From Rhizobium sp. CB3090 (GTDB lineage Bacteria > Pseudomonadota > Alphaproteobacteria > Rhizobiales > Rhizobiaceae): 64,000 nucleotides of DNA. Under the pieces are notes generated by a model. That model did no database searches. It had not been told where the DNA came from and was given only the letters and a program-made list of their open reading frames with translations. Both the position numbers and the translations under genes were made by a program. Positions 17,700-26,547 of this stretch are shown piece after piece. Positions within the stretch are counted from its first letter, which is position 1. The number at the start of each line of letters is the position of its first letter. The stretch covers positions 3,220,001-3,284,000 of the forward strand of contig NZ_CP121662.1 in NCBI RefSeq assembly GCF_029714285.1, read 5' to 3'.

Positions 17700-18485
17700 A
17701 TGCCAGCGGCAAAGGCCGGGACAAAGGGAACGAGGATGCAGAAGAAAGACTATTACGCGCACATCGAGAAGCCGGACATGCGCGACTATGGCGTTTACCT
17801 GCAATGCGACAAGCTGCTCGCCTGTCAGAAGCCGTTAAACGAGATGGTCAACGGTGACGAGCTGCAGTTCCAGATCGTCCATCAGGTGGAGGAGCTCTGG
17901 ATGAAGCTCATCGCCTACACGCTGGTCGATGTGATCGCCCTCATCGAGGAAAACAATACCCATCGCGTGGTGACGCTGATGGGCCGCGTTCATCGGCTGA
18001 TGCGGATGATGACGGCGCAGCTCGATCTGCTCGAAACCATGTCGCCGAAGGAATATCAGCAGATCCGCCTGCAGCTCGGCAATGGCAGCGGCCAGGAATC
18101 GCCCGGATTCAAGTTCCTGCTGCGGCTGCCGCCGGATCTCTGGCGGGCCTTCAAGGCCCATTACCTCGACGCACCGGGATTGACGGTCGAGGATATCTAT
18201 GACGGCAAATACGACCACGGCGACAGCTATGTCGTCGCCGAAGCGCTGGCGGAGTTCGATGAGCTCTTCCAGAAATTCCGCGCCAATCATATCTACCTGA
18301 TCCAGCGCTCGATCGGTCTCGGCTCGAAATCCCTCAAAGGCCGGCCGGTGGAGTTGTTGCAGGCCGGCGCCCACCATCGCTTCTTCCCTGATCTCTGGGA
18401 TATCCGTGCCGAGATGACCGACCGCTGGGGCAGCCAATATGGGGTGGTGCGCGATTCCATTTCCAAGCACGACGCGGCGGAATAA
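17700..18485 (+). CDS. kynA: Tryptophan 2,3-dioxygenase
   Basis: A haem dioxygenase that opens the indole ring of L-tryptophan to N-formylkynurenine. Motifs are YGVYLQCDKLLACQKPLN, FQIVHQVEELWMKLIAYTL (with the conserved histidine), and GLGSKSLKGRPVELLQAGAHHRFFPDLWDIR. The start is uncertain: ATGs at 17643, 17700 and 17736 are all in frame. The first leaves almost no space to the divergent Lrp gene; 17736 has the better ribosome site (AAAGGGA) and gives 249 residues beginning MQKKDYYAHIEKP. No kynurenine formamidase or kynureninase is in the window. Confidence 0.88.
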   Translation: MPAAKAGTKGTRMQKKDYYAHIEKPDMRDYGVYLQCDKLLACQKPLNEMVNGDELQFQIVHQVEELWMKLIAYTLVDVIALIEENNTHRVVTLMGRVHRLMRMMTAQLDLLETMSPKEYQQIRLQLGNGSGQESPGFKFLLRLPPDLWRAFKAHYLDAPGLTVEDIYDGKYDHGDSYVVAEALAEFDELFQKFRANHIYLIQRSIGLGSKSLKGRPVELLQAGAHHRFFPDLWDIRAEMTDRWGSQYGVVRDSISKHDAAE

Positions 18486-18501
18486 GGATCGCGACCCCCG
18501 A

Positions 18502-18957
18502 TCATCCCTCGCGCTGCATGGTGCGGCGGAATGCTTTCAGCGTTTCGGCGCTCACGTGATGTTCCATGCCTTCGGCGTCGATCCGCGCCGTCTCGGCGCT
18601 AACGCCGAGCCACCGCAGGAACGCTTCGACCGTCTGATGGCGGGCGCGGATGTCCTGGGCGATCTTGCTGCCCGCCTCCGTCAGGAAAACGCCGCGATAG
18701 GGCCGCCGCGATACGAGCCCATCTTCGCAGAGCCGTGCCAGCATCTTGGCGACCGTCGGCTGCGACACGCCGAGCCTTGCGGCAATATCCACCTGCCGCG
18801 CCTCGTTGCCGTCATCGATGAGATCGGCGATCAGCTCGACATAGTCTTCCACCAGAGCGCCACGGGTGGCCTCCCGCGTATGCCGGAAACCCTCCGAATG
18901 CGTCTCGGCATCCGGCAGCGGTTCGTCCCGATGGATCGGCGGTTTTCTCTTCGGCAA
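18502..18957 (-). CDS. mntR: Manganese-responsive regulator MntR (DtxR family)
   Basis: A 151-residue DtxR-family regulator: winged helix [21 protein letters not shown]... with [18 protein letters not shown] as recognition part, then the metal/dimerisation domain with [19 protein letters not shown] and [17 protein letters not shown] (metal-site histidines). It is divergent from mntH, the usual target, across a 203-bp space. It is therefore expected to repress mntH when Mn(II) is plentiful. Convergent with the dioxygenase gene, whose stop lies 17 bases away. Confidence 0.9.
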   Translation of the reverse strand: MPKRKPPIHRDEPLPDAETHSEGFRHTREATRGALVEDYVELIADLIDDGNEARQVDIAARLGVSQPTVAKMLARLCEDGLVSRRPYRGVFLTEAGSKIAQDIRARHQTVEAFLRWLGVSAETARIDAEGMEHHVSAETLKAFRRTMQREG

Positions 18958-19080
18958 TGCGTTCGGCTCCCCCGAGATACTGATAAACTCGCTTTTATCT
19001 TTATAGCACCGGCTTCAATCTTGAAAGCGGATGATGATTTTTGTGGGCGGCAGCGTGATCGCGCCATTGCAATGCCGATA

Positions 19081-19112
19081 CTATAAAATATAGCCTATTG
19101 CATAATGTTGAT
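19081..19112. promoter_or_regulatory. Possible MntR site upstream of mntH
   Basis: The AT-rich stretch around ATATAGCCTATTGCATAATG has half-sites ATAGC and GCATA separated by five bases and resembles the enterobacterial MntR box (ATAGC-N4-GCTAT), though the second half is imperfect. It lies about 50-80 bp before the mntH start, at a promoter-like position. The rest of the 203-bp divergent space is AT-rich without further clear sites. Confidence 0.3.
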
Positions 19113-19160
19113 ATCGGGCATATTTATTTAGTCATGTGATAGACCATTCCGGAGCCCCGC

Positions 19161-20516
19161 ATGACGCAGATTCAGGAAGCAGCCGCACCGCCTGCATGGA
19201 AATTTGCCCATCCCGATGAAGATGCGCGGCCGAGCCTCCCGGAAGTCAATGCCACAGTTCATGTTCCGCACACCGGCACCTGGGTCCGGCGGCTGATCGC
19301 CTTCCTCGGACCGGGCTACATGGTTTCCGTCGGCTATATGGACCCCGGCAACTGGGCGACCGATCTCGCCGGCGGCGCGCAATTCGGCTACACGCTGCTT
19401 GCAGTCATCATGCTGTCCAATCTGATGGCGATCCTGCTGCAAGCACTCGCCGCCCGGCTCGGCATCGTCACCGGCCGCGATCTAGCGCAGGCCTGCCGCG
19501 ACCATTATTCGAGGCCGGTCAATCTGGCCCTGTGGTTTGCCTGCGAACTTGCCATCATCGCCTGCGATCTCGCCGAGGTCATCGGCACGGCGATCGCGCT
19601 GCAATTGCTCTTTGGTATTCCCTTGATCGGCGGCGCGCTGATCACCGCGCTCGATGCCTTCTTGCTGCTGCTCCTGATGAACAAGGGCTTCCGCTTCCTG
19701 GAGGCTTTCGTCATCGCGCTTCTCGTTGTCATCGCCACCTGTTTCGCCATCCAGATCGCCGCCGCCGCTCCTCCGGTCGCTGCTATCCTCAATGGTTTCA
19801 TCCCGTCGCCCGAGATCGTCACCAATCACGAGATGCTTTACATCGCGATGGGCATCATCGGCGCGACCGTCATGCCGCATAACCTCTACCTGCATTCCTC
19901 GATCGTGCAGACCCGCGCCTATAAGCGCACCGACGAGGGCCGCCGCGATGCGATCAAATGGGCGACGACCGACAGCACCATTGCCTTAATGCTGGCACTT
20001 TTCGTCAATGCTTCCATTCTGATCGTCGCGGCCGTCGCTTTCCACAACAGCGGGCATTCGGATGTCGCCGAAATCGGACAGGCTTTCGAACTGCTGTCGC
20101 CGCTCCTCGGCCTTGGCATTGCCTCGACGCTGTTTGCCGTGGCGCTTCTTGCTTCTGGTCTCAATTCCACCGTCACGGCGACGCTCGCCGGCCAGATCGT
20201 CATGGAAGGTTTCCTGCGCCTGCGCATTCCGCACTGGGCAAGGCGGCTTTTGACGCGTGGTCTCGCAATTATTCCAGTTGTTTTTGTTACCGCATTTTAT
20301 GGTGAAAAAGGCACTGCAGATTTGCTCGTCCTGAGCCAGGTTATCCTCTCCATGCAACTGCCCTTTGCCGTCATTCCGCTCGTTCAATTCGTCACAGACC
20401 GCGGAAAAATGGGCAGATTCACCGTTTCGAGGAGTATTGCCATCCTCTCCTGGTTGGTTGCGGGCGTCATTCTGGCGCTGAATTTCAAGCTGCTTTACGA
20501 CACCATCATCGGTTGA
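19161..20516 (+). CDS. mntH: Nramp-type Mn(II) transporter
   Basis: A 451-residue Nramp/MntH proton-coupled divalent metal importer in the inner membrane. The metal-binding DPGNW is at residues 61-65, the second metal-site helix has [15 protein letters not shown], and 11 or so membrane helices can be traced to the C-terminus. The unusual N-terminal 40 residues are hydrophilic. Divergent mntR supports manganese as the substrate and Mn-dependent repression as the control. Monocistronic. Confidence 0.95.
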   Translation: MTQIQEAAAPPAWKFAHPDEDARPSLPEVNATVHVPHTGTWVRRLIAFLGPGYMVSVGYMDPGNWATDLAGGAQFGYTLLAVIMLSNLMAILLQALAARLGIVTGRDLAQACRDHYSRPVNLALWFACELAIIACDLAEVIGTAIALQLLFGIPLIGGALITALDAFLLLLLMNKGFRFLEAFVIALLVVIATCFAIQIAAAAPPVAAILNGFIPSPEIVTNHEMLYIAMGIIGATVMPHNLYLHSSIVQTRAYKRTDEGRRDAIKWATTDSTIALMLALFVNASILIVAAVAFHNSGHSDVAEIGQAFELLSPLLGLGIASTLFAVALLASGLNSTVTATLAGQIVMEGFLRLRIPHWARRLLTRGLAIIPVVFVTAFYGEKGTADLLVLSQVILSMQLPFAVIPLVQFVTDRGKMGRFTVSRSIAILSWLVAGVILALNFKLLYDTIIG

Positions 20517-20648
20517 CGAATCGCCCGTAACGCGCGAATCTGCACGCGCTGAAGATCACCGTAATTAACCTATACGTAATATTTGCCCAGATTTTGACAT
20601 GATTTGCCCTAATTTGGGCCCACCGCAGTCTGCAGGGTTCTTCAATTC
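20517..20648. promoter_or_regulatory. Intergenic leader of the LytM protein gene
   Basis: About 130 bp without a gene. It holds TTAA-N7-GTAA at 20565-20579, which resembles a CtrA cell-cycle box (TTAA-N7-TTAA) with one mismatch, and the inverted repeat GCCC-TAATTT-GGGC near 20608. Both are weak and only suggest a promoter. Confidence 0.25.
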
Positions 20649-22481
20649 ATGGTCGAAAGTCCATTGCGCGTCCAATTTCCCGCAGAAGCTGCGATTCAGG
20701 CGCGGCCGCATCATGAATTTCATATTCCTTTTCTGCCCCGCTCCGCCCATCTTCGCCATCTGATCGCCATCGGCCTTGCCGGCACTGCCTCGTTCGGCCT
20801 TCTTGCGACTGTTCTTTATCCGCTGCTTGCCCGCCACACGATCGAACAGGCCGTACCGGTCCACATCGCCCAGCTCATCCGGTCACAGCCGGCCTTGCCC
20901 AAGAGCGAACGGCTTGCGGCGAAACAACGTTTCGACGGCGCCCGTTTTGCGCAGGTGGCGGAAAAGACGTCGAGCGGCGAAACCCGCATCTTCACCTATC
21001 ACCGCACGACGCTTGTCTTCAAAGCCGAGGATAGCGAACCCTCCGACAGCGATGCCACGGCCATCAATGCGACCTATGACGGCGATGCACAGCCCGAGAA
21101 CGCTCTCTTCTCAGCGCCGTCGCTTTCGGATATCCGCCCGGGCATCTATCCGCACGCCAATCGTTATGACGCGGTCCGGCGCTCGCGCTTTCCAGTTCGC
21201 GGCGTGCCGTTGAATGTCAGCGTATCGAAGGCGACAACGGGCGAGGCCGGCCGCGAGTTTAAACGGCTGGTTTCCATGCCGAAGGACCGGCAGGACCTGC
21301 AGGATATCCTCGCCTCCGCCGGTCTCGACGAAAACGCTGGCGACGAGCTGCAGCGGGCCCTGGAAACCGATACGGTTTCGCCCGGCGACAGCCTGGAACT
21401 GCTGCTCGAGAAAAAGACCGCCGACGCGCATCCGAAATTGATCATGGCTCGCCTCAGCGGCGAGAAAACACCGGAGCGCATCGTCGCGCGCGACGATGCC
21501 GACGGTTTCGTGCCGCTCACCGACGACAGGCTGTTTTCCACGCTTTACAGCGAGAGCCAGGCTGACGCGCCGTCCTCCTCGGAAGTGGCCGCTGTCGACC
21601 TCAAGGGCGTCGACAGCAACGACCGGTCGACGATCCGCACCAAGCTGAAGAAGGCGGGGCTTTCCGAGGAATGCGCCGACCAGCTCATCAAGCTCGCCAA
21701 GGCAAATGGCGTTTCACTGACGGGTGGCGACGACGCGCCCGACAGTGTCGATCTGCTGTTCCGCAAGGCAGACAATGGCAAAAGCGAATTGATGTTCATC
21801 GAGTTCCACACCGATGGCGACACGCACCGCTTCTATCTGCACAAAGACGGTGGCGAAGGCCCCTCGGAATTCTACGACGAGGGCGGTCACTCCGTCGCCA
21901 AGGTGCTGACCCACCGCCCGGTTCCCAACGGTACGCTCGGCGACGGATTTGCCTGGCGCATCCATCCGATCCTCGGCGTGAAGAAATTCCACAACGGCGT
22001 CGATTTCCGCGCCCCGATGGGCAGCCCGATCATGGCCGCCGGAGACGGCATCGTCGAAAAGATTTCCTGGGAAACGGGCTACGGCAAATATGTCCGCATT
22101 CGCCACGATGGTGGCTACGAGACAACCTATGCCCATATTGCCTCGACGCCGTCGGACCTGCATGTCGGCGAGCGCGTCACCCAGGGCCAGGTCATCGCCT
22201 ATGTCGGCTCCACCGGCTATTCCACCGGTCCGCATCTCTACTACGAACTGCGCGTCAACGGCCGCTACGAAAACCCGCTGACCGCCCAATTGCCGGCCGG
22301 CACCAATCTCACTGGTAAATCGCTGGACAGCCTGCGCTCGCAGGTCAGCCACGTCGACAACATCATGACCTATCTCGACGTGCCGTCGCCAAACGAGGCT
22401 CGCCCGTTCTCCGCCTTCGACCAGGGGCCGGAGCGAGGGCCAAGCCCGGGCGCAGGCCCGGGTCACTCCGGCAGGCCCTGA
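20649..22481 (+). CDS. Membrane-anchored M23/LytM-domain protein with a substituted zinc ligand
   Basis: A 610-residue cell-envelope protein. Residues about 38-62 form an N-terminal membrane anchor, a long periplasmic region follows, and the LytM (peptidase M23) domain lies at about 430-560. Zinc ligands H448 and D452 (HNGVD) and the catalytic histidine H496 (TYAHI) are there, but the last motif reads GPHLYYELRVNGR where active enzymes have GPHLHxE, so the third zinc ligand is Y531. This suggests a peptidoglycan-binding or amidase-activating role rather than endopeptidase activity. RgsM, a polar-growth factor of Sinorhizobium, is a possible relative. The Gly/Pro-rich C-terminus looks disordered. 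Confidence 0.85.
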   Translation: MVESPLRVQFPAEAAIQARPHHEFHIPFLPRSAHLRHLIAIGLAGTASFGLLATVLYPLLARHTIEQAVPVHIAQLIRSQPALPKSERLAAKQRFDGARFAQVAEKTSSGETRIFTYHRTTLVFKAEDSEPSDSDATAINATYDGDAQPENALFSAPSLSDIRPGIYPHANRYDAVRRSRFPVRGVPLNVSVSKATTGEAGREFKRLVSMPKDRQDLQDILASAGLDENAGDELQRALETDTVSPGDSLELLLEKKTADAHPKLIMARLSGEKTPERIVARDDADGFVPLTDDRLFSTLYSESQADAPSSSEVAAVDLKGVDSNDRSTIRTKLKKAGLSEECADQLIKLAKANGVSLTGGDDAPDSVDLLFRKADNGKSELMFIEFHTDGDTHRFYLHKDGGEGPSEFYDEGGHSVAKVLTHRPVPNGTLGDGFAWRIHPILGVKKFHNGVDFRAPMGSPIMAAGDGIVEKISWETGYGKYVRIRHDGGYETTYAHIASTPSDLHVGERVTQGQVIAYVGSTGYSTGPHLYYELRVNGRYENPLTAQLPAGTNLTGKSLDSLRSQVSHVDNIMTYLDVPSPNEARPFSAFDQGPERGPSPGAGPGHSGRP

Positions 22482-22664
22482 TTGCCGCGACTACAGCGGC
22501 ACGCGCCCGGCACGACCAAGATTCCCCAAACAGCGAAGTTTTGATTTGAAGCTGGACAATGGAGCCAGCCTCGGATGCATGTTGGACGATGCGCAGCGGG
22601 AGCGCACCGTAACGCCTGTTTGAAATCTCGACACGATCCCGCTTCAAAAAACGGAGGATTTCCA

Positions 22665-23078
22665 ATGGCTGATGCCCGATGCAGTTGCGGCGCTCTTACC
22701 CTGACGTTTTCAGAACCGTCAAAATTGGTTGTCGCCTGTCACTGTCTTGATTGCCAACGCAGAACCGGCGCGCCATTTGGCGTAGGCGCCTTTTATCCCG
22801 TCGACTCTGTCGCGATTTCCGGAACGTCGAAAGAGTTCACCCGCCAGGCGGCAAGCGGCGGAAAGGTCCACACCTACTTCTGTCCAAACTGCGGATCATC
22901 CGTCTATTGGAAGGCCGACAACGTGCCGTCCTTCGTGGGAGTTGCGGTCGGCGCTATGGCCGACCCGAAATTCCCAGGCCCGGCTAGATCGGTCTTTGAG
23001 CAGTCGAAACACGATTGGGTTCAAATCGAAGGTGCCGAACACTTTCAGCAAAGCAGTGCGGCAAAAAATTCGAACTGA
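22665..23078 (+). CDS. GFA family protein (glutathione-dependent formaldehyde-activating enzyme fold)
   Basis: A 137-residue zinc protein of the GFA/CENP-V fold. Cysteine motifs are CSCGALTLTF, VACHCLDCQRRTG and YFCPNCGSSVYWKAD, which together bind two zinc ions in this family. The family name comes from one enzyme that speeds formaldehyde addition to glutathione; most members have no known activity. The start at 22665 (MADARCSC) has GGAGG 6 bases upstream; an upstream in-frame extension of 30 codons is not conserved-looking. It is followed by a convergent SMP-30 gene only 14 bp away. Confidence 0.85.
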   Translation: MADARCSCGALTLTFSEPSKLVVACHCLDCQRRTGAPFGVGAFYPVDSVAISGTSKEFTRQAASGGKVHTYFCPNCGSSVYWKADNVPSFVGVAVGAMADPKFPGPARSVFEQSKHDWVQIEGAEHFQQSSAAKNSN

Positions 23079-23092
23079 GATCTCACCAGCGT

Positions 23093-24016
23093 TTAACGCA
23101 GACGATTAGCCGGCTCAGCAGGGCCGCTATTTACATAGATCGCATAGAGAGAGGTCGTGGCGGTGATGTAAAGCCGGTTGCGCTTCGGGCCGCCGAAGCA
23201 GAGGTTCGATACGACCTCGGGAACGAGAATGCGGCCGATCAATGTGCCATCCGGTGCGTAAACCCGAACGGAATCGCCGCTGGACGCAAAGATGTTGCCG
23301 TGCCGATCGACCCGGAAACCGTCGAACAGGCCGACTTCGCAAGTGGCGAAAACACGCCCCTCACCGAGGCTGCGCCCGTCCGGATTGACGGAATAGGCCG
23401 TGATCGTCGGCGGCAGGCCGGGCACATGTGTACCGCCGGTGTCGGAGACATAGAGCACGCTTTCATCCGGCGAGAAGGCAAGGCCGTTCGGCTTGACGCG
23501 GTTACCGGCAACCAGCGTCACCGCTCCATCGGCCGGATCGATGCGATAGACGTTAGACGCGTTGATTTCGGACGGCGCGGCAAAGCCCTCATAGTCACTG
23601 TCGATCCCGTAGGTCGGATCGGTGAACCAGATCGAACCATCCGATTTTACGACAACATCGTTCGGCGAATTCAACCGCTTGCCCTCGAAATGCTCGGCGA
23701 GCGGCCGCCAGCGGCCGTCATGATCAAGCCGGCTGAGACGGCGGCGGCCATGCTCGCAGGCAATAATTCGCCCCTCGAAATCGAGCGTATGGCCATTGTG
23801 ATAGCCGACAGGGCTCTCGAAGACGCCGGCTGCACCCGTTACCTCGTCGTACCGCAGGATCCGGTCGTTCGGGATATCGGACCACACCACATGGCGCGCG
23901 GCCGGCACATAGACCGGTCCCTCGGTCCAACGCCCGCCGGTCCAAAGCTGCTCCAATTGCGCAGAACCGTTGATCAACGCCTTAAAGCGCTGATCGAGAA
24001 TATCATACTGGCTCAT
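23093..24016 (-). CDS. SMP-30/gluconolactonase family protein
   Basis: A 307-residue six-bladed beta-propeller of the SMP-30/gluconolactonase/LRE family, which hydrolyses sugar lactones with a divalent metal. Likely metal ligands are the glutamate of GRWTEGPVYVPA, the asparagine of NSPNDVVVKSDG, that of VKPNGLAFSPDE and the aspartate of FDGFRVDRHGN. No signal peptide. No sugar dehydrogenase is adjacent, so the lactone is unknown. Monocistronic and convergent with the GFA gene. Confidence 0.85.
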   Translation of the reverse strand: MSQYDILDQRFKALINGSAQLEQLWTGGRWTEGPVYVPAARHVVWSDIPNDRILRYDEVTGAAGVFESPVGYHNGHTLDFEGRIIACEHGRRRLSRLDHDGRWRPLAEHFEGKRLNSPNDVVVKSDGSIWFTDPTYGIDSDYEGFAAPSEINASNVYRIDPADGAVTLVAGNRVKPNGLAFSPDESVLYVSDTGGTHVPGLPPTITAYSVNPDGRSLGEGRVFATCEVGLFDGFRVDRHGNIFASSGDSVRVYAPDGTLIGRILVPEVVSNLCFGGPKRNRLYITATTSLYAIYVNSGPAEPANRLR

Positions 24017-24173
24017 GATGCTCCGCCCTGTTCCTCACAGCCAGCCAACTCCGACCGGCCTCCCATAATCGGAAGCCAGTCTAGTGACAGCAATCATCGG
24101 CTGTCAAAAACAAGCTGAAGATATGAGACGCTTTTCACCGAGTCATTGCGTTGCTGGAACAGTTCCATCGTTT

Positions 24174-24222
24174 CCTCTCCCCGCAATGCGGAGAGAGGGG
24201 TAGGGTGAGGAGCCGGGCACAA
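24174..24222. repeat. Mosaic-type palindrome (short form)
   Basis: Near-perfect arms CCTCTCCCCGCA / TGCGGAGAGAGG followed by GGTAGGGTGAGG. It matches the repeat at 37204 in arm sequence and tail and lies just after the large molybdenum subunit gene. The flanking 24017-24173 interval holds no recognisable gene. Confidence 0.6.
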
Positions 24223-24258
24223 GACCATGTCAACAGCGGCCTCGCCCGACCGGCAAAA

Positions 24259-26547
24259 TTACAGCAGCTTCTCCAACGTAATCGGCAGCTCGCGTATCCG
24301 CTTGCCCGTCGCGTGGAAAACCGCATTGGCAATTGCCGGTGCGACGCCGACGATCGCCAGTTCGCCGACCCCTTTGCCGCCGAGCACGGAGGCGTGTGGA
24401 TCGGGAATGCCGACGGAGAGCACTTCGATGTCGGGAATATCCGCATTGGTCGGCACGAGATAGTCGCCGAGATTATTGTTGATGACACGAGCGAAGCGCT
24501 CATCGACAATGCCCTCTTCCAGCAGCGCCTGGCCGATGCCCATGATGATGCCGCCCTTCCACTGGCTTTCGGCAAGCTTCGGATTGTAGAGCCGGCCGGA
24601 ATCGAGTGCCGAGACGACACGCGAGACGCGTACGGTGCCGAAATCCTCGTCGACGCGCACTTCGATGAAGTGTGCGCACCAGCTATGCATCGAGTAGTCG
24701 CCATCCGTAGGCGACAGCATTGTCGCAATGGTCGAGAAGTTGCGATAGTGATCCGCCTTGCTCTGCCTGTCTTCCGGCAAAGTGTTGCGCAGCACTTCGA
24801 TGTTGTCGCGGCCGATCTGCCGCAGAAACTCGGCAATGGCGATGCCCTCTCCGCCATCGCGCGGCGGCAGGATGCGGCCCTCCGAAACGGTCAGCGTATT
24901 GGCCTGCAGATCGCGAAGCGGAGAATTAGGATCGTTGATCGCCAATCCCACCAGCTCATCGCGGGCGGCGACCGCTGCCTTGTAGACGGCGCCGGTCATC
25001 AGATTGGCAAGTTGCGAACCGCCGGCGACCGGCGCGCGCGGCAGGGCGGAATCGCCAAGCTTGACGCGGACCTGCTCGACCGGGATGCCGAGTGTTTCGG
25101 CCGCCGTCTGCGCCAGGATCGTGTAGGTGCCCTGGCCCATGTCGATGCCGCTGCTCGCCACTTCCGCCGAGCCGTCGGCGAGGATTCGCACCAGCGCTTC
25201 ACCCGGCGTCCGGCGTACCGGATAGGTGCCGGCGCCGACACCCCAGCCGATCAGATGCTTGCCGTCACGCATGGAGCGCGGCGCATGCGAACGTTTCGCC
25301 CAGCCGAAAGCCTTGGCTCCGGCCTCGAAAGCCTCACGCAGTTGCCTTGTCGACCAGGGCTTGTCGACTTCTTGGTCCCGCTCGGCATAATTCTTCAACC
25401 GGATTTCCAGCGGGTCCATGCCGAGTTCATAGGCGAGTTCGTCGATAGCGCTTTCGATACCCCAGGCGCTCGGATTTTCGCCGGGGGCACGCAATGCGCC
25501 GGGCTTTACGGTATTCACTGCCACGATGTTCTGCCGCGACGAGAGATTGGGCGTCGCGTACATGATCGAGGTTACGACCCCCAAAGGCTCGACCGCCACG
25601 TCACCAATCGACGTCTCGTTGGCGCTGGTATGGACGATGGAGGTGAGCTTTCCGTCCCTGGTCGCGCCAAGAGCGATCCTCTGACGCGTGCCGGGCCGGC
25701 CACCGAAGGAGGTAAAGGTCTGCGGCCGGGTGATCACCAGCTTCACCGGACGGCCAAGCACTTTCGCCGCCATGGCGGCGACCGCGCCATGCGGAAGCGC
25801 AAATGCCTTCGACCCGAAGCCGCCGCCGATATAAGGCGAGATCATCCGTACATTCTCGAATGGGATGCCGAACCATTCGGCATAGGTGCGCGCCATGCCG
25901 TCAATCCATTGGCTTGGTTCCCAGAGGGTCAGCATGTCGCCGTCCCATTTGGCGATCAGCCCATGCGGCTCGATCGGCACGTTATATTCCCGCGGCGTCT
26001 TGTATTCAGCCTCGATCTTGACCGGCGCTGCGGCCAAAGCCGCTGCGGCATCGCCCCACTCCCTGGTCATCGGATCGATCGGAAAACCCTCGCCGCTCTT
26101 CGGATCGTTGAGGCTGAAGATCGCCGGCGTTTCTTCATAGGTGATTTTGATCAATGCAGCCGCAGCCGTCGCCTGTTCGAGGGTCTCGGCAATGACGGCG
26201 GCGATATGCTGGCCGCTGAAGGTGATCTCGCGCAGCAACGGCTGGTAGGGGCCTTCCGGGCCGGGCGTGTCCATCCAGGTGGTTGCCGAATTCAGCGCCA
26301 TCTGGTTGTCCGGCGTCAGCACCAGCAGAACGCCCGGCGCTTTCTCCGCGGCCGACGTATCCATGCCGGTGATGCGGCCGGCGGCGATCGTGCTTTGCAC
26401 CATCACCGCATGGGTCAGCCCCTCGAGATCGTGCTCGACCGCATAGTCGGCCTCGCCCTTGATCTTCGCCACTCCATCCAGACGGGACAGCCGCCCGCCA
26501 AGCGCGCCGTCGGCGGCGCCACGTTTTCTGGTTTCCATGATGGTCAT
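24259..26547 (-). CDS. Xanthine dehydrogenase family protein, molybdopterin-binding subunit (PaoC-like)
   Basis: The 762-residue catalytic subunit of a molybdenum hydroxylase. The domain order is the small N-terminal domain (GRLSRLDGVAKIKGEADYAV) followed by molybdopterin-binding segments such as YIGGGFGSKAFALPHGAVAA, GAGTYPVRRTPGEAL and SSGIDMGQGTYTILAQTAAE. Near the C-terminus, GVGELAIVGVAPAIANAVFH contains the catalytic glutamate. It overlaps the FAD-subunit gene by four bases (ATGA). The three-gene order 2Fe-2S, FAD, Mo matches PaoABC aldehyde oxidoreductases. The substrate is probably an aldehyde or N-heterocycle. No Tat signal is seen. Confidence 0.92.
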   Translation of the reverse strand: MTIMETRKRGAADGALGGRLSRLDGVAKIKGEADYAVEHDLEGLTHAVMVQSTIAAGRITGMDTSAAEKAPGVLLVLTPDNQMALNSATTWMDTPGPEGPYQPLLREITFSGQHIAAVIAETLEQATAAAALIKITYEETPAIFSLNDPKSGEGFPIDPMTREWGDAAAALAAAPVKIEAEYKTPREYNVPIEPHGLIAKWDGDMLTLWEPSQWIDGMARTYAEWFGIPFENVRMISPYIGGGFGSKAFALPHGAVAAMAAKVLGRPVKLVITRPQTFTSFGGRPGTRQRIALGATRDGKLTSIVHTSANETSIGDVAVEPLGVVTSIMYATPNLSSRQNIVAVNTVKPGALRAPGENPSAWGIESAIDELAYELGMDPLEIRLKNYAERDQEVDKPWSTRQLREAFEAGAKAFGWAKRSHAPRSMRDGKHLIGWGVGAGTYPVRRTPGEALVRILADGSAEVASSGIDMGQGTYTILAQTAAETLGIPVEQVRVKLGDSALPRAPVAGGSQLANLMTGAVYKAAVAARDELVGLAINDPNSPLRDLQANTLTVSEGRILPPRDGGEGIAIAEFLRQIGRDNIEVLRNTLPEDRQSKADHYRNFSTIATMLSPTDGDYSMHSWCAHFIEVRVDEDFGTVRVSRVVSALDSGRLYNPKLAESQWKGGIIMGIGQALLEEGIVDERFARVINNNLGDYLVPTNADIPDIEVLSVGIPDPHASVLGGKGVGELAIVGVAPAIANAVFHATGKRIRELPITLEKLL

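Noticed and set aside
20565..20579. CtrA-like box TTAA-N7-GTAA before the LytM gene
   Set aside because: One mismatch to a short motif expected often in AT-rich spacers; mentioned only as a weak hint.
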